Shown: positions 44,253 to 56,124 of the stretch, one piece after another
How positions within the stretch are numbered: the first letter of the stretch is position 1
How the letters are laid out: each line of letters opens with the position of its first letter
Origin: Pseudomonas mohnii
GTDB taxonomy: Bacteria > Pseudomonadota > Gammaproteobacteria > Pseudomonadales > Pseudomonadaceae
Length of the DNA stretch: 64,000 bases
NCBI RefSeq assembly: GCF_900105115.1
Contig: NZ_FNRV01000001.1
Location: 2,290,001 to 2,354,000 of the forward strand
Reading direction: 5' to 3'
Translations under genes and position numbers: made by a program
Notes under the pieces: generated by a model
Told to the model about the DNA's origin: nothing
Database searches by the model: none
What the model saw: only the letters and a program-made list of their open reading frames with translations

Positions 44253-44260
44253 CCCGCACC

Positions 44261-44294
44261 CATAAAAAAGCCCCACCGATCAATCGGCGGGGCT
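44261..44294 (-). terminator. Terminator shared by the subtilase and aap genes
   Basis: A 12-base stem 44269-44280 / 44283-44294 with one G-U pair on the minus strand, followed on that strand by TTTTTTATG. It closes aapJQMP. The plus side has only CTCTTT, so it is weaker there. Confidence 0.88.
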
Positions 44295-44316
44295 CTTTGC
44301 GACAGTCACTGACCAA

Positions 44317-45081
44317 TCAATGCAGGATCTGGCTCAGGAACAGCTTGGTGCGGTCGTTCTGTGGGTTGTCGAAAAAGTCGTTCGGCGCAGCCTGTTCGAC
44401 GATTTCGCCCTTGTCCATGAAGATCACGCGGTTGGCCACGGTGCGGGCGAAGCCCATTTCGTGGGTTACGCAGAGCATGGTCATGCCGTCTTCGGCCAGG
44501 CCGATCATGGTGTCCAGCACCTCTTTCACCATCTCGGGATCGAGTGCCGAAGTCGGTTCGTCGAACAACATGATTTTCGGTTTCATGCACAGCGCACGGG
44601 CAATCGCCACACGCTGCTGCTGGCCGCCGGACAGTTGCCCCGGGAATTTATGCGCCTGCTCCGGAATGCGTACGCGCTCCAGGTAGTGCATGGCAATTTC
44701 CTCGGCCTTGCGTTTCGGCATCTTGCGCACCCACATCGGTGCCAGGGTGCAGTTCTGCAAAATGGTCAGGTGCGGAAACAGGTTGAAGTGCTGGAACACC
44801 ATGCCGACTTCACGACGGATCGCTTCGATCTGCTTGAGGTCGTTGGTCAACTCCACGCCATCGACCACGATGCGGCCCTGCTGGTGTTCTTCCAGACGGT
44901 TGAGGCAGCGGATGGTGGTGGACTTGCCGGAACCCGACGGACCGCACAGGACGATACGCTCGCCCTGCTTGACGTTGAGGTTGATGTCCTTGAGTACGTG
45001 AAACTGGCCGTACCACTTGTTCACGCCCTGCATCTGAATAATGCCTTCAGGGCTCACAGGCTGTTTGATTGCTTCGCTCAT
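44317..45081 (-). CDS. aapP: General L-amino acid ABC transporter, ATP-binding subunit
   Basis: A 254-residue ABC ATPase of the polar amino-acid uptake family: Walker [11 protein letters not shown]-loop [12 protein letters not shown], signature LSGGQQQR, Walker [15 protein letters not shown] and switch His in CVTHEM. Last gene of aapJQMP, 10 bases after aapM. ATG 45081 ([13 protein letters not shown]) was taken. A longer frame has no family-like residues. The Aap system is a broad-range importer described from Rhizobium and conserved in Pseudomonas. Confidence 0.94.
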   Translation of the reverse strand: MSEAIKQPVSPEGIIQMQGVNKWYGQFHVLKDINLNVKQGERIVLCGPSGSGKSTTIRCLNRLEEHQQGRIVVDGVELTNDLKQIEAIRREVGMVFQHFNLFPHLTILQNCTLAPMWVRKMPKRKAEEIAMHYLERVRIPEQAHKFPGQLSGGQQQRVAIARALCMKPKIMLFDEPTSALDPEMVKEVLDTMIGLAEDGMTMLCVTHEMGFARTVANRVIFMDKGEIVEQAAPNDFFDNPQNDRTKLFLSQILH

Positions 45082-45091
45082 AAAAGAACTC

Positions 45092-46189
45092 CTAACGCTT
45101 GTGGCCAGTGTCGAGCTTACGTTCCAAATGCATGGAGTAGCGGGACATACCAAAACAGAAAATCCAGAACACCAGGGCTGCGAACACGTAGCCTTCGGTG
45201 GCCATGCCCAGCCATTTCGGGTCGGCGGCGGCTTGTTTGACGCTGTTGAGCAAGTCGAACAGGCCGATGATGATCACCAGGCTGGTGTCCTTGAACAGGG
45301 CAATGAACGTGTTGACGATGCCTGGAATCACCAGCTTCAGGGCTTGCGGCAGAATCACCAGGCCCATGCTGCGCCAGTATCCCAGGCCCATCGCCGCGGC
45401 GGCTTCGTACTGCCCCTTGGGAATCGCTTGCAGACCACCGCGCACCACTTCAGCCACGTAGGCCGACTGGAACAGGATCACACCGATCAGGGCCCGCAGC
45501 AGTTTGTCGAAGTTCATGCCCTCGGGCAGGAACAACGGCAGCATCACCGAGGACATGAACAGCACCGTGATCAACGGCACGCCGCGCCAGAATTCAATGA
45601 AGGTCACGCAGACCACACGAATCGCCGGCATGTTCGAACGACGGCCCAGGGCCAGGACAATCCCCAGCGGCAACGCACCGGCAATACCGACAGTGGCGAT
45701 CACCAGGGTCAGCATCAAGCCGCCCCATTGGCTGGTCGCCACGTTGGTCAGGCCGAAGAGACCACCATGCAACAGGAAGTAGGCAGTGATCGGGTACAAC
45801 ACCAGGAAGCTCAGGCCATACACTGCTTTACGGTGAAAGCGCGAGATGAACAGCGGTGCCACACCGATGACCGCCAGCCACACCGTCAGGTCCACGCGCC
45901 AGCGCAGTTCCGGCGGGTAGTAGCCGTACATGAACTGGCCGAAGCGCTGCTGGATGAACACCCAGCAGGCGCCCTCCTTGGTGCAGTCGGCGCGAGTGGT
46001 GCCGACCCAGTTGGCGTCGAGGATCGCCCAATGCAGGATCGGCGGCACCACCAGGTAGATCAGATAGAACGCAAACAGGGTCAGCAGGGTGTTGAGCCAG
46101 CTGGAGAACATGTTCGCGCGCATCCACGCCACCACACCGATGCTGCTGCTCGGAGGTGGCATGTCGGGTTTGAAAGTATGAGTACTCAT
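45092..46189 (-). CDS. aapM: General L-amino acid ABC transporter, permease
   Basis: A 365-residue membrane permease with an extended N-terminal half typical of AapM, and the EAA-type loop ([47 protein letters not shown]). Pairs with AapQ to form the channel. Located between aapQ and aapP with short spacings. Confidence 0.94.
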   Translation of the reverse strand: MSTHTFKPDMPPPSSSIGVVAWMRANMFSSWLNTLLTLFAFYLIYLVVPPILHWAILDANWVGTTRADCTKEGACWVFIQQRFGQFMYGYYPPELRWRVDLTVWLAVIGVAPLFISRFHRKAVYGLSFLVLYPITAYFLLHGGLFGLTNVATSQWGGLMLTLVIATVGIAGALPLGIVLALGRRSNMPAIRVVCVTFIEFWRGVPLITVLFMSSVMLPLFLPEGMNFDKLLRALIGVILFQSAYVAEVVRGGLQAIPKGQYEAAAAMGLGYWRSMGLVILPQALKLVIPGIVNTFIALFKDTSLVIIIGLFDLLNSVKQAAADPKWLGMATEGYVFAALVFWIFCFGMSRYSMHLERKLDTGHKR

Positions 46190-46199
46190 GCGCTTTTCC

Positions 46200-47381
46200 T
46201 TACCGCTCGATCAGCGCAATGCGCTTGTTGTACCAGTTCATCAGCAGGGAAATGCTGATACTGATCGCCAGGTACACGCTCATGGTGATCGCAATCACTT
46301 CGATCGCCTGCCCGGTCTGGTTCAGCACCGTACCGGCAAACAGCGAGACCATTTCCGGGTAACCGATACCGGCCGCCAGCGATGAGTTCTTCGCCAGGTT
46401 CAGGTATTGGCTGGTCAGCGGCGGAATGATCACGCGCAGGGCTTGCGGGATGATCACCTTGCGCAGGGTCGGGCCGTTGCGCAGGCCGAGCGAATGCGCC
46501 GCTTCGGTCTGGCCGTGGCTGACCGACTTGATGCCCGAGCGCACGATCTCGGCGATGAACGCCGCGGTGTACACCGTCAGGGCCAGGGTCAAGGCCAGCA
46601 GTTCCGGGATCAGCACCCAGCCACCGACGAAGTTGAAGCCTTGCAGCTTCGGCATTTCCCAATGCAGCGGCGCGCCAAAGATCAGCGCACACAGCGCCGG
46701 AATCACCAGTAACAGCGCCAGGCCGGTCCAGAACTTGTGGAATGGCACACCAGTGGCTTCGAAGCGTTTGTTGGCCCAGCGGCACATCAGCACGATGGCG
46801 ACGATGGCCACCACGACGCTGGCGACAAACGCCCAGAAACCATCGGCCATCAGCGCGGCCGGCATGTTCAGGCCACGGCTGCTGACGAAGAAGGTGTCGC
46901 CGAAGTTATGGCTGTTACGCGGCCCCGGCATGGTCAGGAACACCGCGAAGTACCAGAACAGGATCTGCAGCAGCGGCGGAATGTTACGGAAGACTTCCAC
47001 ATACACCGTCGCCAGCTTGGCGATGATCCAGTTCTTCGACAACCGCGCCACACCGACGATGAAACCGAGGATCGTCGCCAGGATCACGCCAATGAAGGTC
47101 ACCAACAGGGTGTTGAGCAGGCCGATGACAAACACCCGGGCGTATGAGTCCGATTCGGTGTAGTCGATCAGGTGTTGAGCGATGCCGAACCCGGCACTGC
47201 GCTCCAGAAAGCTGAAGCCCGAGGTAATGCCCCGGTGCTGAAGGTTGGTCTGTGTGTTATCGAACAGATACCAGCCCATCGAGACCACCGCGACAATGGT
47301 GATGATCTGGAATAGCCACGCACGCACTTTCGGATCGCTGAGGCTGAGCCTCTGCTTTGGTGCGCCGATTGAATTTTGCAT
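46200..47381 (-). CDS. aapQ: General L-amino acid ABC transporter, permease
   Basis: A 393-residue permease. The N-terminal segment (MQNSIGAPKQRLSLSDPKVRAWLFQIITIVAVVSMGWYLFDNTQTNLQHRGITSGFSFL) is characteristic of AapQ. The ABC-binding EAA loop is EIVRSGIKSVSHGQTEAAHSLGLRNGPTLRKVIIPQALRVIIPPLTSQYLNL. Second gene of the operon. Confidence 0.94.
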   Translation of the reverse strand: MQNSIGAPKQRLSLSDPKVRAWLFQIITIVAVVSMGWYLFDNTQTNLQHRGITSGFSFLERSAGFGIAQHLIDYTESDSYARVFVIGLLNTLLVTFIGVILATILGFIVGVARLSKNWIIAKLATVYVEVFRNIPPLLQILFWYFAVFLTMPGPRNSHNFGDTFFVSSRGLNMPAALMADGFWAFVASVVVAIVAIVLMCRWANKRFEATGVPFHKFWTGLALLLVIPALCALIFGAPLHWEMPKLQGFNFVGGWVLIPELLALTLALTVYTAAFIAEIVRSGIKSVSHGQTEAAHSLGLRNGPTLRKVIIPQALRVIIPPLTSQYLNLAKNSSLAAGIGYPEMVSLFAGTVLNQTGQAIEVIAITMSVYLAISISISLLMNWYNKRIALIER

Positions 47382-47446
47382 GAAGTGCCCCGCAAATAAT
47401 GGAACAGAACATCACCCGGTGGTTGGCCCACCGGGTGATAGAACCA

Positions 47447-48478
47447 TCAGCGCACTGGTGGTGCGTATTGAATGCCGCCAGCGTTCCACAAGGCGTTCAG
47501 CCCGCGGTCGATTTCCAGCGGAGTGCTCTTGCCGAGGTTTTTCTCGAACACTTCGCCGTAGTTGCCGACTTGCTTGACGATCTGGACGACCCAGTCCTTT
47601 TTCACTTTCAGGTCTTTGCCGTATTCACCGTCGGTACCCAGCAGACGGGCAACGTCCGGGTTCTTGGTGGACTTGGCTTCAGCTTCGACGTTCTTCGAAG
47701 TGATGCCGGCTTCTTCAGCGTTGAGCATGGCGTAGCCAGTCCAGCGCACGATGGCCAGCCACTCGTCGTCGCCGTTACGCACGACAGGGCCCAATGGCTC
47801 CTTGGAGATGGTTTCCGGCAGAACCACGTAGTCCTTCGGCGAGGCCAGCTTGCTGCGCTGGGCAAACAGCTGGGACTTGTCGGACGTCAGTACGTCGCAA
47901 CGACCGGATTCCAGCGACTTGGCGCTTTCGTCGGAGGTGTCGAACGTGATCGGGGTGTACTTCAGGTTGTTGCCACGGAAGTAGTCGGAAACGTTCAGCT
48001 CGGTGGTGGTACCTGCCTGGATGCAGATGGTCGCGCCGTCCAGCTCTTTGGCGCTCTTGACGCCCAGCTTGTTGTTAACCAGGAAACCGATGCCGTCGTA
48101 GTAAGTGATGAAGCCGGGGAATTTCAGACCCATGCCTGCGTCACGGGAACTGGTCATGGTGGTGTTGCGCGACAGGATGTCGATTTCGCCGGACTGCAGC
48201 GCGGTGAAGCGCTCCTTGGCGTTCAACTGACTGAACTTGACCTTGGTCGCGTCGCCGAAGACAGCTGCAGCCACCGCGCGGCAATAATCCGCATCGATAC
48301 CCACGATCTTGCCGGTGGAGTCTGGAACAGAGAAACCAGGCAGGCCATCGCTGACGCCGCACTGTACGAAACCTTTCTTCTGCACTGCATCCAGGGTCGC
48401 GCCCGCCTGAGCGAACCCACTGACGCCGAGTACTGCGGCTGCAGTCACGACTGCCAGGGTGGATTTCAACATCTTCAT
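47447..48478 (-). CDS. aapJ: General L-amino acid ABC transporter, periplasmic binding protein
   Basis: A 343-residue binding protein. Signal peptide MKMLKSTLAVVTAAAVLGVSGFAQA, then TLDAVQKKGFVQCGVSDGLPGFSVPDSTGKIVGIDADYCRAVAAAVFGD, the AapJ start with two conserved Cys. Larger than common amino-acid binding proteins (about 260), as expected for Aap. It heads aapJQMP, and a good ribosome-binding site (CTGGAGG) precedes the ATG. The 65-base gap to aapQ is longer than other gaps in the operon. Confidence 0.95.
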   Translation of the reverse strand: MKMLKSTLAVVTAAAVLGVSGFAQAGATLDAVQKKGFVQCGVSDGLPGFSVPDSTGKIVGIDADYCRAVAAAVFGDATKVKFSQLNAKERFTALQSGEIDILSRNTTMTSSRDAGMGLKFPGFITYYDGIGFLVNNKLGVKSAKELDGATICIQAGTTTELNVSDYFRGNNLKYTPITFDTSDESAKSLESGRCDVLTSDKSQLFAQRSKLASPKDYVVLPETISKEPLGPVVRNGDDEWLAIVRWTGYAMLNAEEAGITSKNVEAEAKSTKNPDVARLLGTDGEYGKDLKVKKDWVVQIVKQVGNYGEVFEKNLGKSTPLEIDRGLNALWNAGGIQYAPPVR

Positions 48479-49602
<1,124 letters not shown>

Positions 49603-49699
49603 ACCGAATGTTTAAAAACACCCTTTGATCCATCCCACTACGCCGCGCCCGATTCTTGCATTACACTGGCCGGCGTACATTCCTTAACCAATTGATGAG

Positions 49700-51187
49700 A
49701 TGACCGTGCTCAAAGCACTCAAGAAAATGTTCGGTAAAAGCGAGACTGAGCAACTCGCGCCAGTCCCCAGCGCTCCGTCTCAAACGCCCAGCCACCGCGC
49801 CGACGGTCATCCGTCTGATCGGGCCGCTACCGTAGCGGCACCGAAACACGAGCCCAAGCCCGCTCCGGCCGTCGAACCTGCGGCGCCAATCACGTCCGAA
49901 CAACCTCGCAACGAAACACCGAAACCCGCCAAACCGCGCCGCGAACCGAAGCCAAAGGCCCCGGTGATCCCGTGGAAACTCGAAGATTTCGTCGTCGAGC
50001 CGCAGGAAGGCAAAACCCGCTTCCACGATTTCAAACTTGCCCCGGAACTGATGCACGCCATCCAGGACCTGGGCTTCCCGTATTGCACGCCAATCCAGGC
50101 ACAGGTGCTGGGCTTCACCCTCGCGGGCAAAGACGCCATCGGCCGCGCCCAGACCGGTACCGGCAAAACCGCTGCGTTCCTGATCTCGATCATCACCCAG
50201 CTGCTGCAAACCCCGCCGCCGAAAGAGCGCTACATGGGTGAGCCACGGGCACTGATCATCGCGCCGACCCGCGAGCTGGTGGTGCAGATCGCCAAGGACG
50301 CCGCCGACCTGACCAAATACACCGGTCTCAACGTCATGACCTTCGTCGGCGGCATGGACTTCGACAAGCAGCTCAAGCACCTCGAGGCCCGTCACTGCGA
50401 CATCCTCGTCGCCACGCCGGGCCGCCTGCTGGACTTCAACCAGCGCGGCGACGTGCACCTGGACATGGTCGAAGTCATGGTGCTGGACGAAGCCGACCGC
50501 ATGCTCGACATGGGTTTCATCCCGCAAGTGCGCCAGATCATTCGCCAGACCCCGCCCAAGAGCGAGCGTCAGACGTTGCTGTTCTCCGCGACCTTCACCG
50601 AAGACGTGATGAACCTCGCCAAGCAGTGGACCACCGACCCGGCCATTGTCGAAATCGAAATCACCAACGTCGCCAACGAAAACGTCGAGCAGCACATCTA
50701 CGCGGTCGCCGCTGCCGACAAGTACAAACTGCTCTACAACCTGGTCAACGATAACGGCTGGGAGCGGGTGATCGTGTTCGCCAACCGCAAGGATGAAGTG
50801 CGGCGCATCGAAGAACGCCTGGTGCGTGATGGCATCAATGCGGCGCAGCTGTCCGGCGACGTGCCGCAGCTCAAGCGCATCAAGACCCTGGAAGGTTTCC
50901 GCGAAGGCAAGATCCGTGTCTTGGTCGCCACGGACGTGGCCGGGCGCGGCATCCACATTGACGGCATCAGCCACGTGATCAACTTCACCCTGCCGGAAGT
51001 CCCGGACGACTACGTGCACCGCATCGGGCGTACCGGTCGTGCGGGTGCCGACGGTGTCTCCATCAGTTTTGCCGGTGAAGACGACTCCTACCAGCTACCG
51101 TCCATCGAAGAGAAGCTGGGTCGCAAGATCAGCTGTGAAACGCCACCGACGCACCTGCTGCGTGCGGTTGAGCGCAAGCGTCCGTAA
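49700..51187 (+). CDS. rhlB: ATP-dependent RNA helicase RhlB
   Basis: A 495-residue DEAD-box helicase. A variable Pro/Ala/Lys-rich N-terminal tail of about 90 residues precedes the core: Q motif ([14 protein letters not shown]), Walker [29 protein letters not shown] as [16 protein letters not shown] as LLFSATF, ARGxD-type [13 protein letters not shown] and [10 protein letters not shown]. RhlB works in RNA turnover with RNase E or polynucleotide phosphorylase. The neighbour order rhlB-dauB-dauA-dauR is as in P. aeruginosa, which supports the name. A strong terminator follows. Confidence 0.93.
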   Translation: MTVLKALKKMFGKSETEQLAPVPSAPSQTPSHRADGHPSDRAATVAAPKHEPKPAPAVEPAAPITSEQPRNETPKPAKPRREPKPKAPVIPWKLEDFVVEPQEGKTRFHDFKLAPELMHAIQDLGFPYCTPIQAQVLGFTLAGKDAIGRAQTGTGKTAAFLISIITQLLQTPPPKERYMGEPRALIIAPTRELVVQIAKDAADLTKYTGLNVMTFVGGMDFDKQLKHLEARHCDILVATPGRLLDFNQRGDVHLDMVEVMVLDEADRMLDMGFIPQVRQIIRQTPPKSERQTLLFSATFTEDVMNLAKQWTTDPAIVEIEITNVANENVEQHIYAVAAADKYKLLYNLVNDNGWERVIVFANRKDEVRRIEERLVRDGINAAQLSGDVPQLKRIKTLEGFREGKIRVLVATDVAGRGIHIDGISHVINFTLPEVPDDYVHRIGRTGRAGADGVSISFAGEDDSYQLPSIEEKLGRKISCETPPTHLLRAVERKRP

Positions 51188-51206
51188 CGGACGACGCGTA
51201 GAAAGA

Positions 51207-51238
51207 GGCGCAGCCGGAAACGGACTGCGCCTTTTTTT
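51207..51238 (+). terminator. Rho-independent terminator after rhlB
   Basis: GGCGCAG (51207-51213) and CTGCGCC (51225-51231) with an internal CCG/CGG extension, followed by TTTTTTT. Confidence 0.93.
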
Positions 51239-51262
51239 CGCCCGGCTTTTTTTAATAGGTGC

Positions 51263-51295
51263 TTGCTCGCGATATTTAAATGTCCATAATGGACA
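51263..51295 (+). promoter_or_regulatory. dauB promoter with palindromic candidate DauR operator
   Basis: -35 TTGCTC (51263-51268), 16-base spacer, -10 CATAAT (51285-51290). TGTCCATAATGGACA (51281-51295) is a perfect odd palindrome covering the -10. The same core recurs before the binding-protein gene at 55222-55232. Confidence 0.65.
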
Positions 51296-51325
51296 AATTA
51301 GTTTATCCCGATACCCGGAGCCACC

Positions 51326-52270
51326 ATGACCAACAGCCCCCATGTGATCACCCAACCGCAGGCCCGTGAGTGGCTGGCCCAGGTCGACGTACCGCAGATC
51401 ATGCGCAACCTGTTCCGCGACCTCGCCGCCGGCCAGGCGGTGCAACCGGCGCAGCAACTGGTGGAGTTTCCCCAGGGTGCCGGCGACTTCATCAACTATC
51501 TGGGTGTGCTGGCCAAAGAAGGCGTGTACGGGGTCAAGACGTCGCCGTACATCGTGCGCGAACAAGGCCCGCTGGTGACCGCCTGGACCTTACTGATGTC
51601 GATGCAGACCGGTCAGCCGCTACTGTTGTGCGATGCGGGCGAACTGACCACGGCGCGCACCGCCGCGACGACCGCCGTGGCGGTCGATGCACTTGCACCA
51701 CTCAAAGCGACTCGCCTGGCAATCATCGGCAGCGGCAAGGTCGCCCAGGCGCATTTGCGCTACGTGAAGAACCTGCGCGACTGGCAGAGCATCAGCCTGT
51801 ACTCGCCAAACCTGAGCGACGACGTTGAAACCGTGGCCCTGCTGAAAAGCATCGAGCCACGCCTGACCGTCGTCGACAGCCGCGAAGCCGCTGTCGACGA
51901 CGCGGAGGTGATCATGCTCTGCACCTCATCCGCCGGCCCGGTGATCGACCCGTCCAGCCTGCGCAAACCGGCGTTGATCACCTCCATCAGCACCAACGCC
52001 CCACGCGCCCACGAAGTGCCGCCGCAAAGCCTCAATGACATGCAGGTCTTCTGTGACTATCGTCTGACCACCCCCGGCTCGGCCGGTGAGATGCTGATTG
52101 CCGGCGAACAACATGGCTGGAATAACGATGCGATTGTCGGCGACCTGGCGGATCTGCTGAGCGAGAAGGTGCAGCGCCCTGACTACCATCGCCATGTGTT
52201 CTTCCGCTCGATCGGCCTGGGCCTGGAAGACATCGCGCTGGCCAATGCCATCTACCGCCTACAACCCTAA
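51326..52270 (+). CDS. dauB: NAD(P)H-dependent anabolic L-arginine dehydrogenase DauB (ornithine cyclodeaminase fold)
   Basis: A 314-residue mu-crystallin/ornithine cyclodeaminase family protein (VPQIMRNLFRDLAAGQAVQPAQQLVEFP, TARTAATTAVAVDALAP, LAIIGSGKVAQAHLRYVKNL). In P. aeruginosa the homologue next to rhlB converts the 2-ketoarginine made by DauA into L-arginine with NAD(P)H and ammonia, so the pair racemises D-arginine. The assignment rests on the identical gene order. From sequence alone only the OCD family is certain. Confidence 0.9.
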   Translation: MTNSPHVITQPQAREWLAQVDVPQIMRNLFRDLAAGQAVQPAQQLVEFPQGAGDFINYLGVLAKEGVYGVKTSPYIVREQGPLVTAWTLLMSMQTGQPLLLCDAGELTTARTAATTAVAVDALAPLKATRLAIIGSGKVAQAHLRYVKNLRDWQSISLYSPNLSDDVETVALLKSIEPRLTVVDSREAAVDDAEVIMLCTSSAGPVIDPSSLRKPALITSISTNAPRAHEVPPQSLNDMQVFCDYRLTTPGSAGEMLIAGEQHGWNNDAIVGDLADLLSEKVQRPDYHRHVFFRSIGLGLEDIALANAIYRLQP

Positions 52271-52280
52271 CACCCCACCC

Positions 52281-52368
52281 TGTGGGAGCTGGCATGCCAG
52301 CGATGCAGACGCCACGGTCCATCATTTACACTGCGGCGATGCGATCGCCAGCAAGCCGGCGCCTACAG
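52281..52368. repeat. REPIN-type inverted repeat pair between dauB and dauA
   Basis: TGTGGGAGCTGGCATGCCAG (52281-52300) and GCGATCGCCAGCAAGCCGGC (52341-52360) are diverged inverted REP units inside the dau operon, so they may modulate dauA mRNA relative to dauB. Confidence 0.65.
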
Positions 52369-52381
52369 GGATGACCGATAA

Positions 52382-53521
<1,140 letters not shown>

Positions 53522-53569
53522 TCCTCACCCTCAGGTGACGCGCCGACACGATTGCGGCACACTTTCAGA

Positions 53570-53586
53570 GCCCCGTTTTTCGGGGC
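53570..53586 (+). other. Intercistronic hairpin dauA-dauR
   Basis: GCCCCG (53570-53575), loop TTTTT, CGGGGC (53581-53586). A compact stem between dauA and dauR. No T-run follows, so it may attenuate or protect rather than terminate. Confidence 0.5.
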
Positions 53587-53612
53587 GCTGAAGCTGCCCG
53601 GAGCCCCATGTG

Positions 53613-54254
53613 ATGAACGCCCCCGAAAAAGACCCGGCCCTGAACGACGCCGCCCTGGATAACTTCCGGGCGATTGCCGACGCCATCGCCACGTTGTTCT
53701 TTCCCCACGCCGAAGTGGTGCTGCACGACTTGCGCACGCAGAAGGTCGACTACATCGCCAACAACCTGTCGAAAAGGGAGATAGGCGACGACTCGGCGCT
53801 CGAAGACATGCTCAGCGACGATGTCAGCGAACGAAATATCGGACCGTATGAAAAGCTCAACTGGGATGGTCAGAAAATTCGCAGCTTGAGCACCGTCCTG
53901 CGCGACCGCGACGGACATCCTATGGCGGTGCTGTGCATCAATCTGAATATTTCGCTGTTTGAAAACGCCAAGGCGGCGCTGGACCTGTTTCTGTCGCCGA
54001 ACAAACTGATTCCGCAACCGGACTCACTGTTCCGCGATGACTGGCAGGAGCGCATCAACACCTTCCTGCACAATTGGCTGCGCGAGCGGCAACTGAGCCT
54101 GAACCTGCTGACCCGCGACCACAAACGCGAGCTGGTGCTGGCACTGCACGCCGAAGGGGCGTTCAAAGGCAAAAGCGCTTCGAACTATGTGGCCAATGTG
54201 CTGAACATGGGACGGGCGACGGTGTACAAGCATTTGAAGGAATTGAAAGCCTAG
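53613..54254 (+). CDS. dauR: D-arginine-responsive regulator DauR (YheO-type PAS-HTH)
   Basis: A 213-residue regulator with an N-terminal YheO-like PAS domain (FRAIADAIATLFFPHAEVVLHDLRTQKVDYIANNLSKREIGDDSAL, LRDRDGHPMAVLCINLNIS) and a C-terminal HTH_22-type DNA-binding domain (RDHKRELVLALHAEGAFKGKSASNYVANVLNMGRATVYKHLKEL). In P. aeruginosa DauR represses dauBAR, relieved by D-Arg or D-Lys. The candidate operator is at 51281-51295. Start ATG 53613 follows CGGAG. Confidence 0.92.
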   Translation: MNAPEKDPALNDAALDNFRAIADAIATLFFPHAEVVLHDLRTQKVDYIANNLSKREIGDDSALEDMLSDDVSERNIGPYEKLNWDGQKIRSLSTVLRDRDGHPMAVLCINLNISLFENAKAALDLFLSPNKLIPQPDSLFRDDWQERINTFLHNWLRERQLSLNLLTRDHKRELVLALHAEGAFKGKSASNYVANVLNMGRATVYKHLKELKA

Positions 54255-54277
54255 CGGCTGTGTTGATTGGTCTGGCC

Positions 54278-54356
54278 CCATCGCCAGCAGGCTGGCTCCT
54301 ACAGGGGATTTGCGGCGTACACAAAACCTGTGGGAGCTAGCCTGCTGGCGATGGCG
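54278..54356. repeat. REPIN-type inverted repeat pair between convergent dauR and the binding-protein gene
   Basis: CCATCGCCAGCAGGCTGGCT (54278-54297) and GTGGGAGCTAGCCTGCTGGC (54330-54349) are inverted REP units occupying the convergent gap. Confidence 0.75.
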
Positions 54357-54361
54357 GTAGA

Positions 54362-55138
54362 TCAGTCGCCGTAGATGTCGGACTTGAAGTACTTATCGGA
54401 AATCTTCTGGTATTCGCCATTGGCGCGAATGCCGTCGATGGCGGTGTTCAGTTCGCTGACCAACTCGGCATTACCCTTGCGCACGGCAATCCCGGCGCCC
54501 TCGCCAACGTATTTCGGGTCCTTCAACTCAGGCCCGACAAATGCGTAGCCCTTACCGCGCGGCATCGACAGGAAGTCATTGAGCGGAATGGTGTCGGCAA
54601 AAATGGCGTCGAGGCGACCGGCCGCCAGGTCCATGTAGATTTCTTCGTTGTTGCCGTAACGCTTGACGGTGATGCCTTTGGGCTCGAACACCTCGGTGGC
54701 ATAACGGTCCGTGGTGGTGGCACGCTGCACGCCGACCGTCTTGCCTTTGAGGCTGGCGTACTGGTCATCCACCACCGCGCCTTCCTTCATCACCAGGCGC
54801 GATGAAGTGAAGTAGTACTTGTGGGTGAAATCCACCGACTTCTTGCGGTCGTCGTTGATGGTCATGGACGACAGCGCCATGTCGATCTTCTTCACTTTCA
54901 GGGAAGGAATCAGACCATCGAACTCACCTTCAACCCACACACACTTGACCTTCATCTGGGCGCACAGAGCATTCCCGATGTCGTAGTCGAAACCGACGAT
55001 TTCGCCTTGATCGGTTTTGGAAGCGAACGGCGGGTAAGCGGCCTCGATACCGATGCGCAAGGTTTTCTCGGCGGCAAACACGCTACTGCACGCCAACAGG
55101 CTCAGGGCCAGACCGGTGATGAGGGGAAACTTCTTCAT
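54362..55138 (-). CDS. Periplasmic arginine/ornithine/lysine-type binding protein
   Basis: A 258-residue binding protein with signal peptide [22 protein letters not shown] and the lysine-arginine-ornithine family pattern [79 protein letters not shown]. No permease or ATPase gene is beside it, so it must share a membrane complex encoded elsewhere. Its promoter carries the palindrome also found before dauB, so it may deliver D-arginine or D-lysine under DauR. P. aeruginosa has a homologue in the same place. Confidence 0.92.
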   Translation of the reverse strand: MKKFPLITGLALSLLACSSVFAAEKTLRIGIEAAYPPFASKTDQGEIVGFDYDIGNALCAQMKVKCVWVEGEFDGLIPSLKVKKIDMALSSMTINDDRKKSVDFTHKYYFTSSRLVMKEGAVVDDQYASLKGKTVGVQRATTTDRYATEVFEPKGITVKRYGNNEEIYMDLAAGRLDAIFADTIPLNDFLSMPRGKGYAFVGPELKDPKYVGEGAGIAVRKGNAELVSELNTAIDGIRANGEYQKISDKYFKSDIYGD

Positions 55139-55221
55139 GTTCGTTCTCTCGCGGGTTGTTGTTGGTTTGGCAAGACAGAAGAAAGAGCTGAAACAGGGAA
55201 TGCCTTTTTTGTACTTATAAT

Positions 55222-55254
55222 TCCATACTGGACTTTTACGTATTATCCGTCAAT
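55222..55254 (-). promoter_or_regulatory. Binding-protein promoter with second candidate DauR operator
   Basis: Minus strand: -35 TTGACG (55253-55248), 17-base spacer, -10 CAGTAT (55230-55225). The palindrome TCCATACTGGA (55222-55232) overlaps the -10, exactly as TCCATAATGGA does at dauB. Confidence 0.65.
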
Positions 55255-55326
55255 CAGACAAATGCAGCCCGTATCGGCCGGTGGTCGGGAGGGGAGTCAA
55301 TAAAAGTGTTGGTGGTGCGGATGACC

Positions 55327-55403
55327 CCATCGCGAGCAGGCTCGCTCCCACAGTGGGTCTGTGTTTGCAGTTGCAATGTCGGAGCGAGCCTGCTCGCGAT
55401 GGC
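55327..55403. repeat. REPIN-type inverted repeat pair near moaE
   Basis: CCATCGCGAGCAGGCTCGCT (55327-55346) and GGAGCGAGCCTGCTCGCGAT (55381-55400) form a near-perfect inverted pair downstream of moaE, about 35 bases apart. Confidence 0.8.
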
Positions 55404-55425
55404 TTACTTGGAAACGCCGCAGAAC

Positions 55426-55878
55426 TTACTGCTTCCAGCGATCCGCCGCCGCATGATCGCTGTCGCGCCCTTCGACCCAACGCGGGCCGTCGCTGGTGTT
55501 TTCTTTCTTCCAGAACGGTGCGCGGGTTTTCAGGTAGTCCATGACAAAGGCACAGGCGTCGAACGCGGCCTGACGGTGCGCACTGGCGGCGCCGACAAAA
55601 ACGATGGGCTCGCCCGGCTCCAGCGCGCCAATGCGATGCAGCACGTCCAGCTTGAGCAGCGGCCAGCGCTGCTCGGCCTCGCGGGCAATCTTGGCGAGGG
55701 CTTTTTCGGTCATGCCCGGATAGTGCTCGAGGAACATTCCGGCCACGTCGAGCCCGTCATTGAAGTCGCGCACGTAGCCGACAAAACTCACCACCGCGCC
55801 GACGCCGACATTGGCATCGTGCATGGCGTTGACCTCGGCTCCCGGATCGAACGCCGTGGACTGCACGCGAATCGCCAT
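55426..55878 (-). CDS. moaE: Molybdopterin synthase catalytic subunit MoaE
   Basis: A 150-residue large subunit of molybdopterin synthase, which puts two sulfurs into precursor Z with MoaD as donor. FVGYVRDFNDGLDVAGMFLEHYPGMTEKAL, then HRIGALEPGEPIVFVGAASAHRQAAFDACAFVMDYLKTRAPFWKKE with the active-site Lys pair, and the C-terminal W. Follows moaD by 3 bases. Confidence 0.97.
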   Translation of the reverse strand: MAIRVQSTAFDPGAEVNAMHDANVGVGAVVSFVGYVRDFNDGLDVAGMFLEHYPGMTEKALAKIAREAEQRWPLLKLDVLHRIGALEPGEPIVFVGAASAHRQAAFDACAFVMDYLKTRAPFWKKENTSDGPRWVEGRDSDHAAADRWKQ

Positions 55879-55881
55879 GGA

Positions 55882-56124
55882 TCAGCCCCCGGTCACGGTC
55901 GGAAAAAACGCCACTTCGTCGCCCTCGCTCACCGGCTCGTCGAGCTGGCAGAGGTCTTCGTTGCGCGCGCACATCAGGTTCTGCTCGCTCAGCACCTCGG
56001 CGCCGTCGCGCTGCGCCAGCCATGCCCGCACGTCGTCGACAGTGGCGAAATCGCCCTGGACCTTGATCGCGTCCACGCCAATCGCCTCGCGATAACGGGC
56101 AAAAAATTTCACTGTGATGTTCAT
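55882..56124 (-). CDS. moaD: Molybdopterin synthase sulfur carrier MoaD
   Basis: An 80-residue ubiquitin-fold protein ([20 protein letters not shown]) ending in the essential Gly-Gly (FFPTVTGG), which becomes a thiocarboxylate. Its ATG overlaps the moaC stop (ATGA), so translation is coupled. Confidence 0.97.
   Translation of the reverse strand: MNITVKFFARYREAIGVDAIKVQGDFATVDDVRAWLAQRDGAEVLSEQNLMCARNEDLCQLDEPVSEGDEVAFFPTVTGG

Noticed and set aside
44317..48478. Glutamate/aspartate (Glt) transporter as the identity of the four ABC genes
   Set aside because: Lengths 343, 393, 365 and 254 and the extended permease N-termini match Aap, not Glt.
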